A stretch of DNA of 50,037 bases from the NCBI GenBank assembly GCA_016787545.1, contig JAEUUS010000224.1:1-50037 (forward strand), in the 5' to 3' direction. Made by a program: the position numbers and the translations under genes. The notes beneath the pieces were generated by a model. That model was not told the origin of the DNA. It made no database searches and was given only the letters and a program-made list of their open reading frames with translations. Origin of the DNA: Saprospiraceae bacterium (lineage in GTDB: Bacteria; Bacteroidota; Bacteroidia; Chitinophagales; Saprospiraceae). Positions 36,145-44,521 of the stretch are shown in pieces. Numbering within the stretch: the stretch's first letter is position 1; every line of letters begins with the position of its first letter.

Positions 36145-36425
36145 GAAAAGATTGTTTTTACTGTTAAGGTCTTGGAGTTAGGGTAAAGCAAAATCGAAAA
36201 TTTAACAAGAAGGATCCTGGACGTACACACTATTTCTACCCGTAGGCAGCGCCAGCTTGGATTAATGATATACAAATTCAGGTTCAAATTTCTACACTTG
36301 TTATTTCCTTCTAAAAGCGTTTTGCAAAATATTTTTTCCTAACAGCATATATACGCTAAACATTTCACTTTTTGTTGAAAATTCAACAAAACATTTGCAA
36401 AAAAGCACCCTTTTCTAAGCTTTTT
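36145..36425. other. 281-bp AT-rich intergenic region with a 22-bp palindrome
   Basis: No reading frame was found. The one structured element is TTTTGTTGAA-AA-TTCAACAAAA at 36370-36391, a perfect 10-bp inverted repeat. It lies 35 bp beyond the stop of the minus-strand NTF2-like gene, so it may be its terminator, or an operator for the AP2 gene further on. Confidence 0.45.
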
Positions 36426-36854
36426 TCAACTCGAATGGTCGGCAACAATAACCCATTTGCCCTTGATTTTCCGCCAAAGCAAGGTGTAATGTCCACTCAA
36501 TAAATCCTGCTTTCTGGTCAGTTGCCATTTGCCTATGACGAAAGCCGATTTACCAGAAAGTAATTCAACGGAAAGGATCGTAAACTTCAAAGTACCCATG
36601 GCATCCGGATTGGGGTAACTCCTTTTATAGTTGTCCAGCGTATTCTGCCACCCAAAAGTTAGTCCTTTTGACCCAATGAACCGGAGACTATCGGAATGCC
36701 AATATCCTTCCATGAAACCTTCCAAATCGAATCGGTTCCATGCCAGCTCTTGTTTGGCCATGATCTGTCTGATTTTCTGTTCTTCGCGGGATTGAGCTAA
36801 CAGCAATGTCAATTGCCCGCATAGAACCAAAGAAAGGAGTATTTTTTTACACAT
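36426..36854 (-). CDS. Secreted NTF2-like (DUF4440/SnoaL-type) protein
   Basis: The 142-residue product has a signal peptide (MCKKILLSLVLCGQLTLLLA) and then a compact cone-shaped NTF2-like domain. The pattern is EEQKIRQIMAKQELAWNRFD, LEGFMEGYWHSDSLRFIG, then WQNTLDNYKRSYP, a KFTILSVELL strand and a closing HYTLLWRKIKGKWVIVADHSS. That order is typical of DUF4440 proteins, which bind small ligands or act as accessory proteins. The substrate is unknown. It is divergent from the DUF4261-like gene, with 80 bp between the starts. Confidence 0.85.
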   Translation of the reverse strand: MCKKILLSLVLCGQLTLLLAQSREEQKIRQIMAKQELAWNRFDLEGFMEGYWHSDSLRFIGSKGLTFGWQNTLDNYKRSYPNPDAMGTLKFTILSVELLSGKSAFVIGKWQLTRKQDLLSGHYTLLWRKIKGKWVIVADHSS

Positions 36855-36934
36855 CCAATTTTCACAATTTGATTATGCCCCAATATTACTGGAAGTCTTC
36901 CGTTCTTTGAGCTTAATTTTACAAGCACAACTTT

Positions 36935-37747
36935 ATGAAAGGACTACAATTGGCACTATTATACATTGTCCTCGCTGCTTTTTTACCAATTCAGGTAAAT
37001 GCACAGCAGAAAGTAATCAATGCAACGGTATTAATGGGACAGAAAAAGGCGCCAGACAACCAGCAACTGATTAAATTACTTAAATCCCAGTGGAAAGTGC
37101 AGGTGGACTCTGTGACTATTTCCGACAAAACACTGGTATTTAACTCATTCGGTGGATGTACGGTAATGGTTGCCTACTTAGATTACCCGGCTGCCACAGA
37201 TGAAACAGGCGCCGCTGCCCGGCTATCGTGGATGTGGCGAAATGGGGCTGAAATAGCAGCCAGACATCAGGCTCAGATTGTTATTTCTGTTATTGGTGCA
37301 ACAGGCAAAACGCTTGATTTGTACAAGGTAATGACCCAAACAACTGCTGCCGTTCTGGAGCTCACACAGGCTCCGGCAGTGTTTCAACAAGCGCAATATT
37401 TGCTGCACGATTCCGGGTATTTCATCAACGCTGCCAGAAATATGATTACCAACCAATCACTGCCGGTGTATTGCTGGGTTTATTTTGGCCGCCCTGGTGA
37501 AGGCAATGGATTTACTTATGGTTTAACAGAATTTGGAATCCCGGAAATGGAGATTGTTGCGTCTTCTCATCCTGAATCTGAAGTGCATGCAACACTATTC
37601 GACGCAGTTCTGACTATTCTACAGTACAATACCAAACTTAATGATGGTCAGTCTTTTGTAACCGGGGAGGGCACAAAGCTGGTTGCGAAATTTGGAAAAA
37701 GTGCCTTTGTAAAGGACGATCAAACCGTGATTCAACTCGAATACTAA
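36935..37747 (+). CDS. Secreted DUF4261-like protein
   Basis: The 270-residue product has a signal peptide ending QVNAQ. The mature part shows INATVLMGQKKAPDNQQLIK, a FGGCTVMVAYLDYPA strand, RHQAQIVISVIGATGKTLDL and LPVYCWVYFGRPGEGNGF. This resembles DUF4261 proteins, in which a conserved aromatic strand and a His-x-Ala-x-I-x-V-S-V motif occur. That assignment is from memory and moderate. The usual family members are cytoplasmic, so the signal peptide here is unusual. A 93-residue gene follows after 13 bp on the same strand and is probably co-transcribed. Confidence 0.65.
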   Translation: MKGLQLALLYIVLAAFLPIQVNAQQKVINATVLMGQKKAPDNQQLIKLLKSQWKVQVDSVTISDKTLVFNSFGGCTVMVAYLDYPAATDETGAAARLSWMWRNGAEIAARHQAQIVISVIGATGKTLDLYKVMTQTTAAVLELTQAPAVFQQAQYLLHDSGYFINAARNMITNQSLPVYCWVYFGRPGEGNGFTYGLTEFGIPEMEIVASSHPESEVHATLFDAVLTILQYNTKLNDGQSFVTGEGTKLVAKFGKSAFVKDDQTVIQLEY

Positions 37748-37760
37748 AAAACAAACCAAT

Positions 37761-38042
37761 ATGAGAGTCATAGGATACATTGAACATCCCATATTCAAGA
37801 TTTCCATCTTCAAAAATGATGGCAGAACTTCCGTCAAGTTTGAGAACGAGCATTACGAGCAAACCTTCAAATTCGGGCAGGATGAGCGTTTTGCTACCAT
37901 TGAAGGTATTCAACGCTGGGCAGATCAGTCCTTAATAGAAAAAGTAGCCGAAGGATTTCGGCACATGCACACCGCCGGACTTCAGGCCAGCGCGCGCGCT
38001 TTCCCTGTGGATGAGAACACGGTGTTTGAAGATATTATTTGA
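37761..38042 (+). CDS. Small conserved protein of unknown function
   Basis: The 93-residue product starts MRVIGYIEHPIFKISIF and contains GRTSVKFENEHYEQTFKFG and IEKVAEGFRHMHTAGLQASA. It has no signal peptide, cysteine or membrane helix, so it is cytosolic. The pattern of two beta hairpins followed by a helix suggests a compact alpha/beta fold. Short proteins like this occur in many Bacteroidota, but I know no function. It lies 13 bp after the DUF4261-like gene and 1 bp from the stop of the convergent TPM gene. Confidence 0.75.
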   Translation: MRVIGYIEHPIFKISIFKNDGRTSVKFENEHYEQTFKFGQDERFATIEGIQRWADQSLIEKVAEGFRHMHTAGLQASARAFPVDENTVFEDII

Positions 38043-38043
38043 G

Positions 38044-38889
38044 CTACCAGTCTCCACCGGCGCCACCGCCACCAAAAGAGCCGCCACCAAAGGAGCCGCC
38101 GCCCCAGCTACTACCACCTCCACCACCCCAGCCACCACTACTGCCGCCTCCACCACCTATCCACCAGCCGCCACCTCCCCCCCAGGGATCGTTTCGGTTG
38201 CGTCCCGAACCGGAATGTGTAATCCATTTCCCTTTTTTGCTCACACTGTAAATGATGGAGCCCAAAATGATCAAAAACACCAGCAGGATAAAAAGGATAA
38301 TCAAAATGGTTTTCCAATCGCTCACCTTCTCTCCATCCTGTTGCTTGAATTCACCAGATAACGCAGCAATGATTTCATCCAAGCCGGCATTTATACCTTC
38401 GTAATATTGGTTTTGCCGGAAAAAGGGCGCCATTGTATTCCGAATAATTCTTCCCGCCGTAATATCAGGAAGAGCACCTTCCGCACCATACCCGGTGGCG
38501 ATAAATATACCACGTTCCGGCGGTTCGCTTTTAATGAGCATAACCACCCCGTTGTCTTTATCCTTCCTGCCTATTCCCCAGCGGTTACCCAGCTCAAAAG
38601 CATAACTGGCCTTATCATAATCCCCAATGTCAGGCCGGATCATCACTACAATCTGCGTGGATGTGGAATCCCAATAGGCACGTAATTTTTGTTCCAGTGC
38701 AGCCTTTTGTTGCGCACTCAGCCAACCGGAATAATCGTGTACATAAATGGCTGGTTCTGGTTTAGCAGGGAACAACTCCTGTTTCTGTGCAGAAACTGCT
38801 GTAGCTCCCAACAGTAGCAAGCTCACCAAACCGCAAACCTGAACAATTTTCAGGATAATGCCCTGGAGCGGTGTCCGGGCATCAACCAT
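38044..38889 (-). CDS. TPM-domain membrane protein with Gly-rich tail (YgcG-like)
   Basis: The 281-residue product has an N-terminal signal/anchor segment (about 8-34), then a TPM domain (about 45-180). The domain includes IYVHDYSGWLSAQQKAALEQ, TQIVVMIRPDIG, NRWGIGRKDKDNGVVMLI and RGIFIATGYGAEGALPDI. A second membrane helix follows (ILIILFILLVFLIILGSIIY), and a C-terminal tail made almost only of Gly, Ser and Trp. TPM domains are acid-phosphatase-like or membrane-protein quality-control modules; their role in LemA clusters is unknown. Several ATGs are possible; 38889 gives a short overlap (8 bp) with the upstream gene and a normal signal. The tail lies at the extracytoplasmic or cytoplasmic side depending on topology. 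Confidence 0.85.
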   Translation of the reverse strand: MVDARTPLQGIILKIVQVCGLVSLLLLGATAVSAQKQELFPAKPEPAIYVHDYSGWLSAQQKAALEQKLRAYWDSTSTQIVVMIRPDIGDYDKASYAFELGNRWGIGRKDKDNGVVMLIKSEPPERGIFIATGYGAEGALPDITAGRIIRNTMAPFFRQNQYYEGINAGLDEIIAALSGEFKQQDGEKVSDWKTILIILFILLVFLIILGSIIYSVSKKGKWITHSGSGRNRNDPWGGGGGWWIGGGGGSSGGWGGGGGSSWGGGSFGGGSFGGGGAGGDW

Positions 38890-39310
38890 AAATGATTTCA
38901 TCTGGCAATTCATTTTCATTGTGATCATCATCAGCCGGAAAATGCGTCCGCAGGCGGTCGCCTATGAGCCGGATAGCTTTGCAGAGGCCTTCTGCAGCCA
39001 TATCTTGCTGAAAATGAGCTTTTAAAATCTTTTTTTCTTCTTCCCAAAACTGGAATCCAACCCGGTCGTGTATACCTGAATCGCCCCAGATAGCAAAATG
39101 GTGGCTCTTTTGGGCGAGATAAATCAACACCGCATTCCTGTCCTTGGTCTGGTACATGCCAAACAGTTGGAATAATTCAGCCGCTTGCTCAACGGGGTGA
39201 TCTTTCAGGCAAAAGTCTTCTACATACAGTCGGATCTCTCCGCTGGTACCCTTTTCAGCCTCTTTAATAGCCGATACAATTTGGGCTTCTTCCGCTTTGG
39301 TGAAAAGCAT
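38882..39310 (-). CDS. Second TPM-domain protein
   Basis: The 142-residue product has no signal peptide and consists of one TPM domain: FTKAEEAQIVSAIKEAEKGT, SGEIRLYVEDFC, RNAVLIYLAQKSHHFAIWGD, SGIHDRVGFQFWEEE. It is shorter than its downstream neighbour and lacks the membrane tail. Its end overlaps the start of the first TPM gene, and it begins 44 bp after the lemA gene. The same trio (LemA, then long and short TPM proteins) recurs in many Bacteroidota, suggesting a stable complex. The biochemical role is not established. Confidence 0.87.
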   Translation of the reverse strand: MLFTKAEEAQIVSAIKEAEKGTSGEIRLYVEDFCLKDHPVEQAAELFQLFGMYQTKDRNAVLIYLAQKSHHFAIWGDSGIHDRVGFQFWEEEKKILKAHFQQDMAAEGLCKAIRLIGDRLRTHFPADDDHNENELPDEIIYG

Positions 39311-39354
39311 ATTGAATGGGTTGGAGAGACATTTATGGTAGTCCCCCGGTTCTG

Positions 39355-39948
39355 TTAGAATTTTACTTCCGGAGCCTTTTCCGAACCAGCTTGCGCCTGG
39401 AAATAACCTTTGGGTGAGAATCCAAATACGCCTACCAATAAGTTGGTGGGGAAACGACGAATGTAGGAATTAAAATCCTGCACAGATTCATTAAAGTTTT
39501 TCCGTTCCACGGTAATTCTGTTCTCAGTTCCTTCCAATTGCTTTTGCAAATCCAGGAAATTCTGGTTTGCCTTCAGGTCAGGATAATTTTCCGTAACCAT
39601 CAATAATCGGCCCAATGCACCTGACAAACCTTGTTGTGCCTGTTCAAATCGCTGAATTGCTTCCGGTGTCAGGTTGTTTGGATCAATTTTCATTTGAGTT
39701 GCTGATGCGCGGGCCGAAACCACCGCCTCCAGCGTCTGCTGCTCAAAATTGGCGTATCCTTTAACGGTGTTCACCAAGTTTGGAATAAGGTCTGAACGAC
39801 GTTGATATTGATTTTCTACCTGCGACCAGGCTGCTTTTACTTGTTCATCCTTTTTAACGGTGGTATTGTAAGAGCCGCACATGCTAAAAACAAGCACGGC
39901 TACCAGACCGAGCAGTATGATGGGCAGATATTTACGGATGTCAGTCAT
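39355..39948 (-). CDS. LemA family protein
   Basis: The 197-residue product has an N-terminal membrane anchor (YLPIILLGLVAVLVFSMCG), with a cysteine at the end that could also be read as a lipobox. The rest is the LemA helical hairpin: VKAAWSQVENQYQRRSDLIP, NLVNTVKGYANFEQQTLEAV, SGALGRLLMVTENYPDLKAN, and the conserved FNESVQDFNSYIRRFP. LemA proteins sit at the membrane with a short outward N-terminus and a helical domain; the function is unclear. The gene leads a three-gene cluster with two TPM genes. A near-match to the -7 box (TACTTTCG, minus strand, 39997-40004) lies 49 bp before the start. Confidence 0.92.
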   Translation of the reverse strand: MTDIRKYLPIILLGLVAVLVFSMCGSYNTTVKKDEQVKAAWSQVENQYQRRSDLIPNLVNTVKGYANFEQQTLEAVVSARASATQMKIDPNNLTPEAIQRFEQAQQGLSGALGRLLMVTENYPDLKANQNFLDLQKQLEGTENRITVERKNFNESVQDFNSYIRRFPTNLLVGVFGFSPKGYFQAQAGSEKAPEVKF

Positions 39949-40090
39949 AATGGCAAATTTGAATTGGTGTGTAAATGGTTTTAAAATTTAACAGGGCGAA
40001 AGTAAACCCTTATGGTTAAAAATCAGGAGAAACCAGACCAGTAAATCATGCCCCGGAATTGAATGACCCAGTCTATCGACCAATGATAAG

Positions 40091-40846
40091 TTAGGTAGTT
40101 GGAATCATCGCTGCCAAAATGCCGGCAGCCACTGCTGCGTTCAGGGATTCCGCCTTTCCGTTGGGGTGTCTGGGGATACTAATTCGTGTTGTCAATTTGC
40201 AGTCATTTTCAGGCCTGATGCCGCCACCCTCATTTCCAATAACTAAAATACCGGTAGCGGGCAATTTTTGTTTGAAAACATCCACTCCGTCCATCACGGC
40301 GCCTAACACAGGAATATCCGGTTGAGCTGTTATCAATTGATCCAGGGTAGTTTTCCAGGATGGCACCCGAAAAGAAGCCCCCATGCTGGACTGTACCACT
40401 TTAGTGCTGTAAATATCCGCACAATCGGAAGAACAATAAACTGCGGGAATACCAAACCAATCAGCAATGCGCAAAATGGTTCCAACATTTCCAGGATCCT
40501 GAAGTCCATCAAGATAAAAACAAGTGCGCAGAGAGGGAAGCTGAGGCTGCAGCGGCACTACCGGAATTTTTGCCACTGCGATGACCATATTTGGCGTCAC
40601 CAAAGCCGATATTCGTTCTAATTCGGCAGGCAATACCTGAGTAACCTGAAATCGGGCATTACGCAACCATTTTTCATGCCTGTTCAGCCATTCCTGAACC
40701 GCAAAAACCTGCTCAACTTCAGCTGGACATTGAGCAATAAGTTCCTGAACCATTTTATCTCCTTCCACTAAGTAAAGGCCTAGTTCATCTCTAAACTTCT
40801 TTTGGTGAAGCGACCGAATGTGTTTTGATTGGTTTTGCGACAACAT
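40091..40846 (-). CDS. SpoU/TrmH-family RNA 2'-O-methyltransferase
   Basis: The 251-residue product has an N-terminal substrate-binding domain (SQNQSKHIRSLHQKKFRDEL, LYLVEGDKMVQELI) and a C-terminal SPOUT knot. The three SpoU motifs are visible: LDGLQDPGNVGTILRIADWF, VIGNEGGGIRPEN and RISIPRHPNGKAESLNAAVA. Such enzymes methylate ribose in rRNA or tRNA using S-adenosylmethionine; the target site cannot be read from the sequence. It is divergent from the TamL-like gene with a gap of about 130 bp. A SpoU-type methyltransferase gene beside this Omp85 gene is, to my knowledge, a common arrangement in Bacteroidota. Confidence 0.93.
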   Translation of the reverse strand: MLSQNQSKHIRSLHQKKFRDELGLYLVEGDKMVQELIAQCPAEVEQVFAVQEWLNRHEKWLRNARFQVTQVLPAELERISALVTPNMVIAVAKIPVVPLQPQLPSLRTCFYLDGLQDPGNVGTILRIADWFGIPAVYCSSDCADIYSTKVVQSSMGASFRVPSWKTTLDQLITAQPDIPVLGAVMDGVDVFKQKLPATGILVIGNEGGGIRPENDCKLTTRISIPRHPNGKAESLNAAVAAGILAAMIPTT

Positions 40847-40973
40847 GTGATGGAATTGCTTGGAGCAAATGTAATTGATTGACTGGCAGGGATGTGAAAA
40901 GAAGGTTAATATTGGCTCAAAATTTAATTCTTGCGGCTTTTTTGCGACTTTTGTGCCAGGTGTGTCTTCAAAA

Positions 40974-43439
40974 ATGCAGCCTGATGCAATGATTTGGATT
41001 AAGCCATTCCAATTAACCTCCTTCCTTTATTGCCGCCAAAGAGCCGCAACAATTCCATTGAAATCAGGCGTTTCCGCTAAGTTATTTTGGCTTGTTTTTC
41101 TGGCATTTGCAGGCCTGGCACTTCCGTCATGCCAGGTAAACCGTTTACTCGATACTCAAAAGGGGGAGCGCCTGTTGGTCAAAAACACCCTGAATATCAA
41201 ATCTGATAAAAAGCTGAGCTTCTCGGCCAAATCAAGCCTATCCTCTGAATTAACCCCATATTATCGTCAAAAACCCAACCGGAAGAACCTGCTCTTTTTT
41301 CATACCCGACTTTGGTTTTGGTATAAATACAAAAACAGAGATACTGATTTTGCCAAATGGATTAATAAAAGAATTGCAGAAGCGCCAGTGCTTTACGACT
41401 CCACTTTAGCCCAAAGGACTGCTTTGAATTTCAAAAATCAAATGCGTCAGCGGGGTTATTTTAAGGCAGAATGCAGCTATGTAGCAAAGCCAAATGGCCA
41501 ATACAAGATATCTGCCATTTATACGCTTCAATTAGGTCCACGCTATCTGGTAGATCAGATGCGGTTTGTCAGTCGGGACTCCCAAATTTTAGCCATACTG
41601 AATGCCAATGCAGGAGAGTCACTGATCAAACAAAACACCCCGCTCGACATCAGAACCTTTGATGCCGAAAAACTGCGCATTACTAACTTATTGAAAAACA
41701 ACGGGTATGCCTATTTTATACCACAGTTTATTCAATTTGGTGGCGACAGCACTGGAACTAAAGCTAACGTACACATTGAGGTCTTACCTTTTACTGATAG
41801 TTCTTTGCATCAGGTTTACACCATAAATAAGGTGGAAGTGCTTTCCGGAGTGGTGCCGAACTTAAACTCCTTGCGAAGGGATACCACTATACGGGGTGTC
41901 TATTTTGCTGCCGGGGAAGCCAAACTTTGGATTAAACCCAACCTTTTACGCAAAAAAATACTGCTAAACCCGGGTGATGTATTCAAACAATCAGCCTTTG
42001 ATAAAACGCTGCGCAACCTGAACGCACTGGGCGTCTATCGATTTGTTTCGCTCCGGCCGGTTCAGGATAGCGTTGAGTCGGGGAAGATGAATGTGGCCAT
42101 CAATTTATCCCCCAACAAACGGTTTCACGTGGATGGCGGACTTGATCTCAATTACTCCCGGAATTCTATCAGTAATGGATTGCTTGGCCTCTCTCCAATA
42201 TTTACTGCTCAAAACCGTAATATGTTGTCGGGAGCTGAGCATATTCAGAGCTCCTTGAGTTATAATGTTGAGTTCGACATTTCCAATCCCAAACTGCTTT
42301 TTTCCCAGGAGTTTAAATTCCAGAACGAGCTATTATTTCCCCAGTTTTTCGATTATTTTGGCTTCTGGAAACTATCGAGAAAACTCAAAATTGGCCATTG
42401 GCGGCTGGTTCCCAAAAGTTTATACGAGCGCATCAGATCCGATGGCGAGGCTCGCTTGTCGCTTAACTTTAACTACTTGAATGTCACAGATTTTTACAAT
42501 TACTATTTATCAAATGCGTCATTTGGCTATCGGGTTCGATCGCATCCTGAGCATCAATACAACTGGGATCATATAGGGTTGGACGTCTTGCGCCCAAAAT
42601 TTGCAGCGTTATTGGTGCCGAGTGAATTTTTGCGCAAAAGCTTTGGCAATCAATTATTTACAGGTTTTATTCTTCGAAATTTCAATTACAACTTTGCCAA
42701 TCGTGCAAATCGGTTTGGAGAACGTTACAACTACCGTTTCTCCTACGAGTTGAGTGGACTGGAAGTTTTCGCATTAAATCAGGCCTGGCCACTGATTTCT
42801 GGCAAAGAGGAACCTGTCTGGCGGGTTTCCGACCTTGAATTTGCCAAATATCTGCGGCTGGATCAGGAGGCTGTTTACACCCGTAATTTCAACGACAACC
42901 TGGCAGGTGCTGTGAGAATTGGCGCAGGGGTGGCGGTTCCTTTTGGAGACACCAAAGCCGTTCCATTTGTGAAGCAGTTTTTTGTAGGCGGCCCCTCCAG
43001 TCTTCGGGCTTGGAGAATTCGTGAAATCGGTCCTGGCGGGTACGTTAAACTAAATGACGATGGTGTTCCTGACGAGACCTTGCCCTTTTTCCAATCTGCT
43101 GATTTCCGATTTGAATTCGGTGGTGAGCTGCGTTTCCCATTATTCTTGTGGTTTAAAGGGGCTGTATTTGTGGATGGAGGAAATATCTGGACTTTAAAAA
43201 AAGAGAGCGAACGTCCTGGTTCCGAACTGAACTGGAATTCCTACAAAAACATGGCTATAGGCACCGGATTTGGGATTCGAATGGACGTAGATTATTTTGT
43301 GCTGCGTTTTGACCTTGGTTTGCCCATCAGACGGCCTTATGTATATCCAGGTAGCGATAGCTATTGGGTTAAAAATCTTTTTTCCAAGATGCAGCCGCGT
43401 GATTTCAATCCAAACCTGGCAGTAGGATACCCGTTCTGA
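40974..43439 (+). CDS. TamL-like lipoprotein of the Omp85/BamA-TamA family
   Basis: The 821-residue product has a signal segment ending ALPSC, a lipobox that would make it a lipoprotein, which is the mark of TamL, the Bacteroidota variant of TamA. POTRA-like domains fill residues 60-350. The C-terminal half is the 16-strand Omp85 barrel, with the L6 loop motif in FVGGPSSLRAWRIREIGPGG and the end LAVGYPF. TamL works with TamB in outer-membrane assembly or lipid transport; tamB is not in view. The reading frame is open from 40875, but ATGs at 40974 and 40989 fit better; both put the lipobox unusually far in (about residue 70), so the true start could be an alternative codon nearer the hydrophobic stretch. 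A weak -7-like GACTTTTG precedes it (40946-40953). Confidence 0.88.
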   Translation: MQPDAMIWIKPFQLTSFLYCRQRAATIPLKSGVSAKLFWLVFLAFAGLALPSCQVNRLLDTQKGERLLVKNTLNIKSDKKLSFSAKSSLSSELTPYYRQKPNRKNLLFFHTRLWFWYKYKNRDTDFAKWINKRIAEAPVLYDSTLAQRTALNFKNQMRQRGYFKAECSYVAKPNGQYKISAIYTLQLGPRYLVDQMRFVSRDSQILAILNANAGESLIKQNTPLDIRTFDAEKLRITNLLKNNGYAYFIPQFIQFGGDSTGTKANVHIEVLPFTDSSLHQVYTINKVEVLSGVVPNLNSLRRDTTIRGVYFAAGEAKLWIKPNLLRKKILLNPGDVFKQSAFDKTLRNLNALGVYRFVSLRPVQDSVESGKMNVAINLSPNKRFHVDGGLDLNYSRNSISNGLLGLSPIFTAQNRNMLSGAEHIQSSLSYNVEFDISNPKLLFSQEFKFQNELLFPQFFDYFGFWKLSRKLKIGHWRLVPKSLYERIRSDGEARLSLNFNYLNVTDFYNYYLSNASFGYRVRSHPEHQYNWDHIGLDVLRPKFAALLVPSEFLRKSFGNQLFTGFILRNFNYNFANRANRFGERYNYRFSYELSGLEVFALNQAWPLISGKEEPVWRVSDLEFAKYLRLDQEAVYTRNFNDNLAGAVRIGAGVAVPFGDTKAVPFVKQFFVGGPSSLRAWRIREIGPGGYVKLNDDGVPDETLPFFQSADFRFEFGGELRFPLFLWFKGAVFVDGGNIWTLKKESERPGSELNWNSYKNMAIGTGFGIRMDVDYFVLRFDLGLPIRRPYVYPGSDSYWVKNLFSKMQPRDFNPNLAVGYPF

Positions 43440-43449
43440 TTAGCGCATG

Positions 43450-44340
43450 TTAGCGACTTTTCAGTCGCCAAATGCGTTGCACCTGAGGTTTTCTGCCTTC
43501 ATTGGCTGCAATCCAGGTTTTCGGATCCCATTGTGTAATCGATTCAAATTGCCTGGAAACGCCAAATTTAGGAAGTCGCCTCCACCTTTGTTTTCCCCGC
43601 AAAAATCGTGTTCCCTCGTAATCAGTAAAGTACATTACACTGGCTTTGGTATAGGGCCAAATTCCAAACCGTTTGCCCATAATATAGCCGGTTAGCGCAA
43701 GCGTTTTGCCATCCTGACTCAAGGCGGCACCAGTAACAACGCGATCATTCAGTTTGATACTATCACGAAGGATGGCTACCTGCTCGGCTCCTGGTTGTGC
43801 ACACACGACATAGTGTTTACAATAAAAATTGCCTTTAAATACATTTTTGGAAAAAAGGTGCAAACTGTCCTGAAAATACACCATCGCTTCACAATTGAAA
43901 TTCCACGTTGATGGGTTTGCCGGCGGAAATGCCTGCTGATCTGGATAGCGGAATGGAATGCTTTCTAACGCTCCTGTATTAGGATTATACCGAAAAATGC
44001 GCAGATTTTGGCGTTTGTTGTAGTTGTTTCCAAAATCACCGATATACAGGTTTCCTGCTGGATCATGGGTTAAATCTTCCCAATCATAATTTCTTGCATT
44101 CAAGTGGCGCACTTCCACTACTTTTTTCTGATTTGGATCAAACCGGAATAAATCTGCCGGGTTTTTCGAATCATTTAACAGCCATAAATCACCATTGGGC
44201 AGGCGGGTCATACCTGAAACTTCTTTTAATTCAGGAGGCAGTTTAATACTCCGGCTAAAAGTATTTTTTTGCGCATTTAACAAGGAACAGTAAAAAAGCA
44301 GAAGGGACAGCAGTTTGTAACTATATGGTAATTTGAGCAT
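43450..44340 (-). CDS. Secreted predicted beta-propeller protein of unknown function
   Basis: The 296-residue product has a signal peptide (MLKLPYSYKLLSLLLFYCSL...NAQ), which fixes the start at 44340. It then shows repeated blade-like strands: LPPELKEVSGMTRLPNGDLW, LLNDSKNPADLFRFD, NYDWEDLTHDPAGNLYIGD, GAALSQDGKTLALTGY and FESITQWDPKTWIAANEG. The EVSG and NDSKNP start and the YDWEDL segment resemble SdiA-regulated or esterase-like propellers, but I cannot place it firmly. It contains no sorting domain. It lies convergent to the TamL gene (10 bp between stops) and downstream of the lamin-tail gene. Confidence 0.78.
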   Translation of the reverse strand: MLKLPYSYKLLSLLLFYCSLLNAQKNTFSRSIKLPPELKEVSGMTRLPNGDLWLLNDSKNPADLFRFDPNQKKVVEVRHLNARNYDWEDLTHDPAGNLYIGDFGNNYNKRQNLRIFRYNPNTGALESIPFRYPDQQAFPPANPSTWNFNCEAMVYFQDSLHLFSKNVFKGNFYCKHYVVCAQPGAEQVAILRDSIKLNDRVVTGAALSQDGKTLALTGYIMGKRFGIWPYTKASVMYFTDYEGTRFLRGKQRWRRLPKFGVSRQFESITQWDPKTWIAANEGRKPQVQRIWRLKSR

Positions 44341-44521
44341 GGGAAAAAGGTAGAACACACGATCAACAGCCGTGTCGTTTGGATACAGACACAAAAAAAG
44401 AGGAAGCTTGACAAAATCCGGCAAAATGGTCTGCTTTTTAGAAAAACACTCTAATAATCAGGCCAATTCACACAATTTATGCCCAAGCTTCCTCTGGTAT
44501 TTTAAGAAAAACCCACGGGTA

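Noticed and set aside
36275-36292. GGTTCAAAT-like string resembling a tRNA T-loop
   Set aside because: No acceptor stem, anticodon arm or D arm can be drawn around it.
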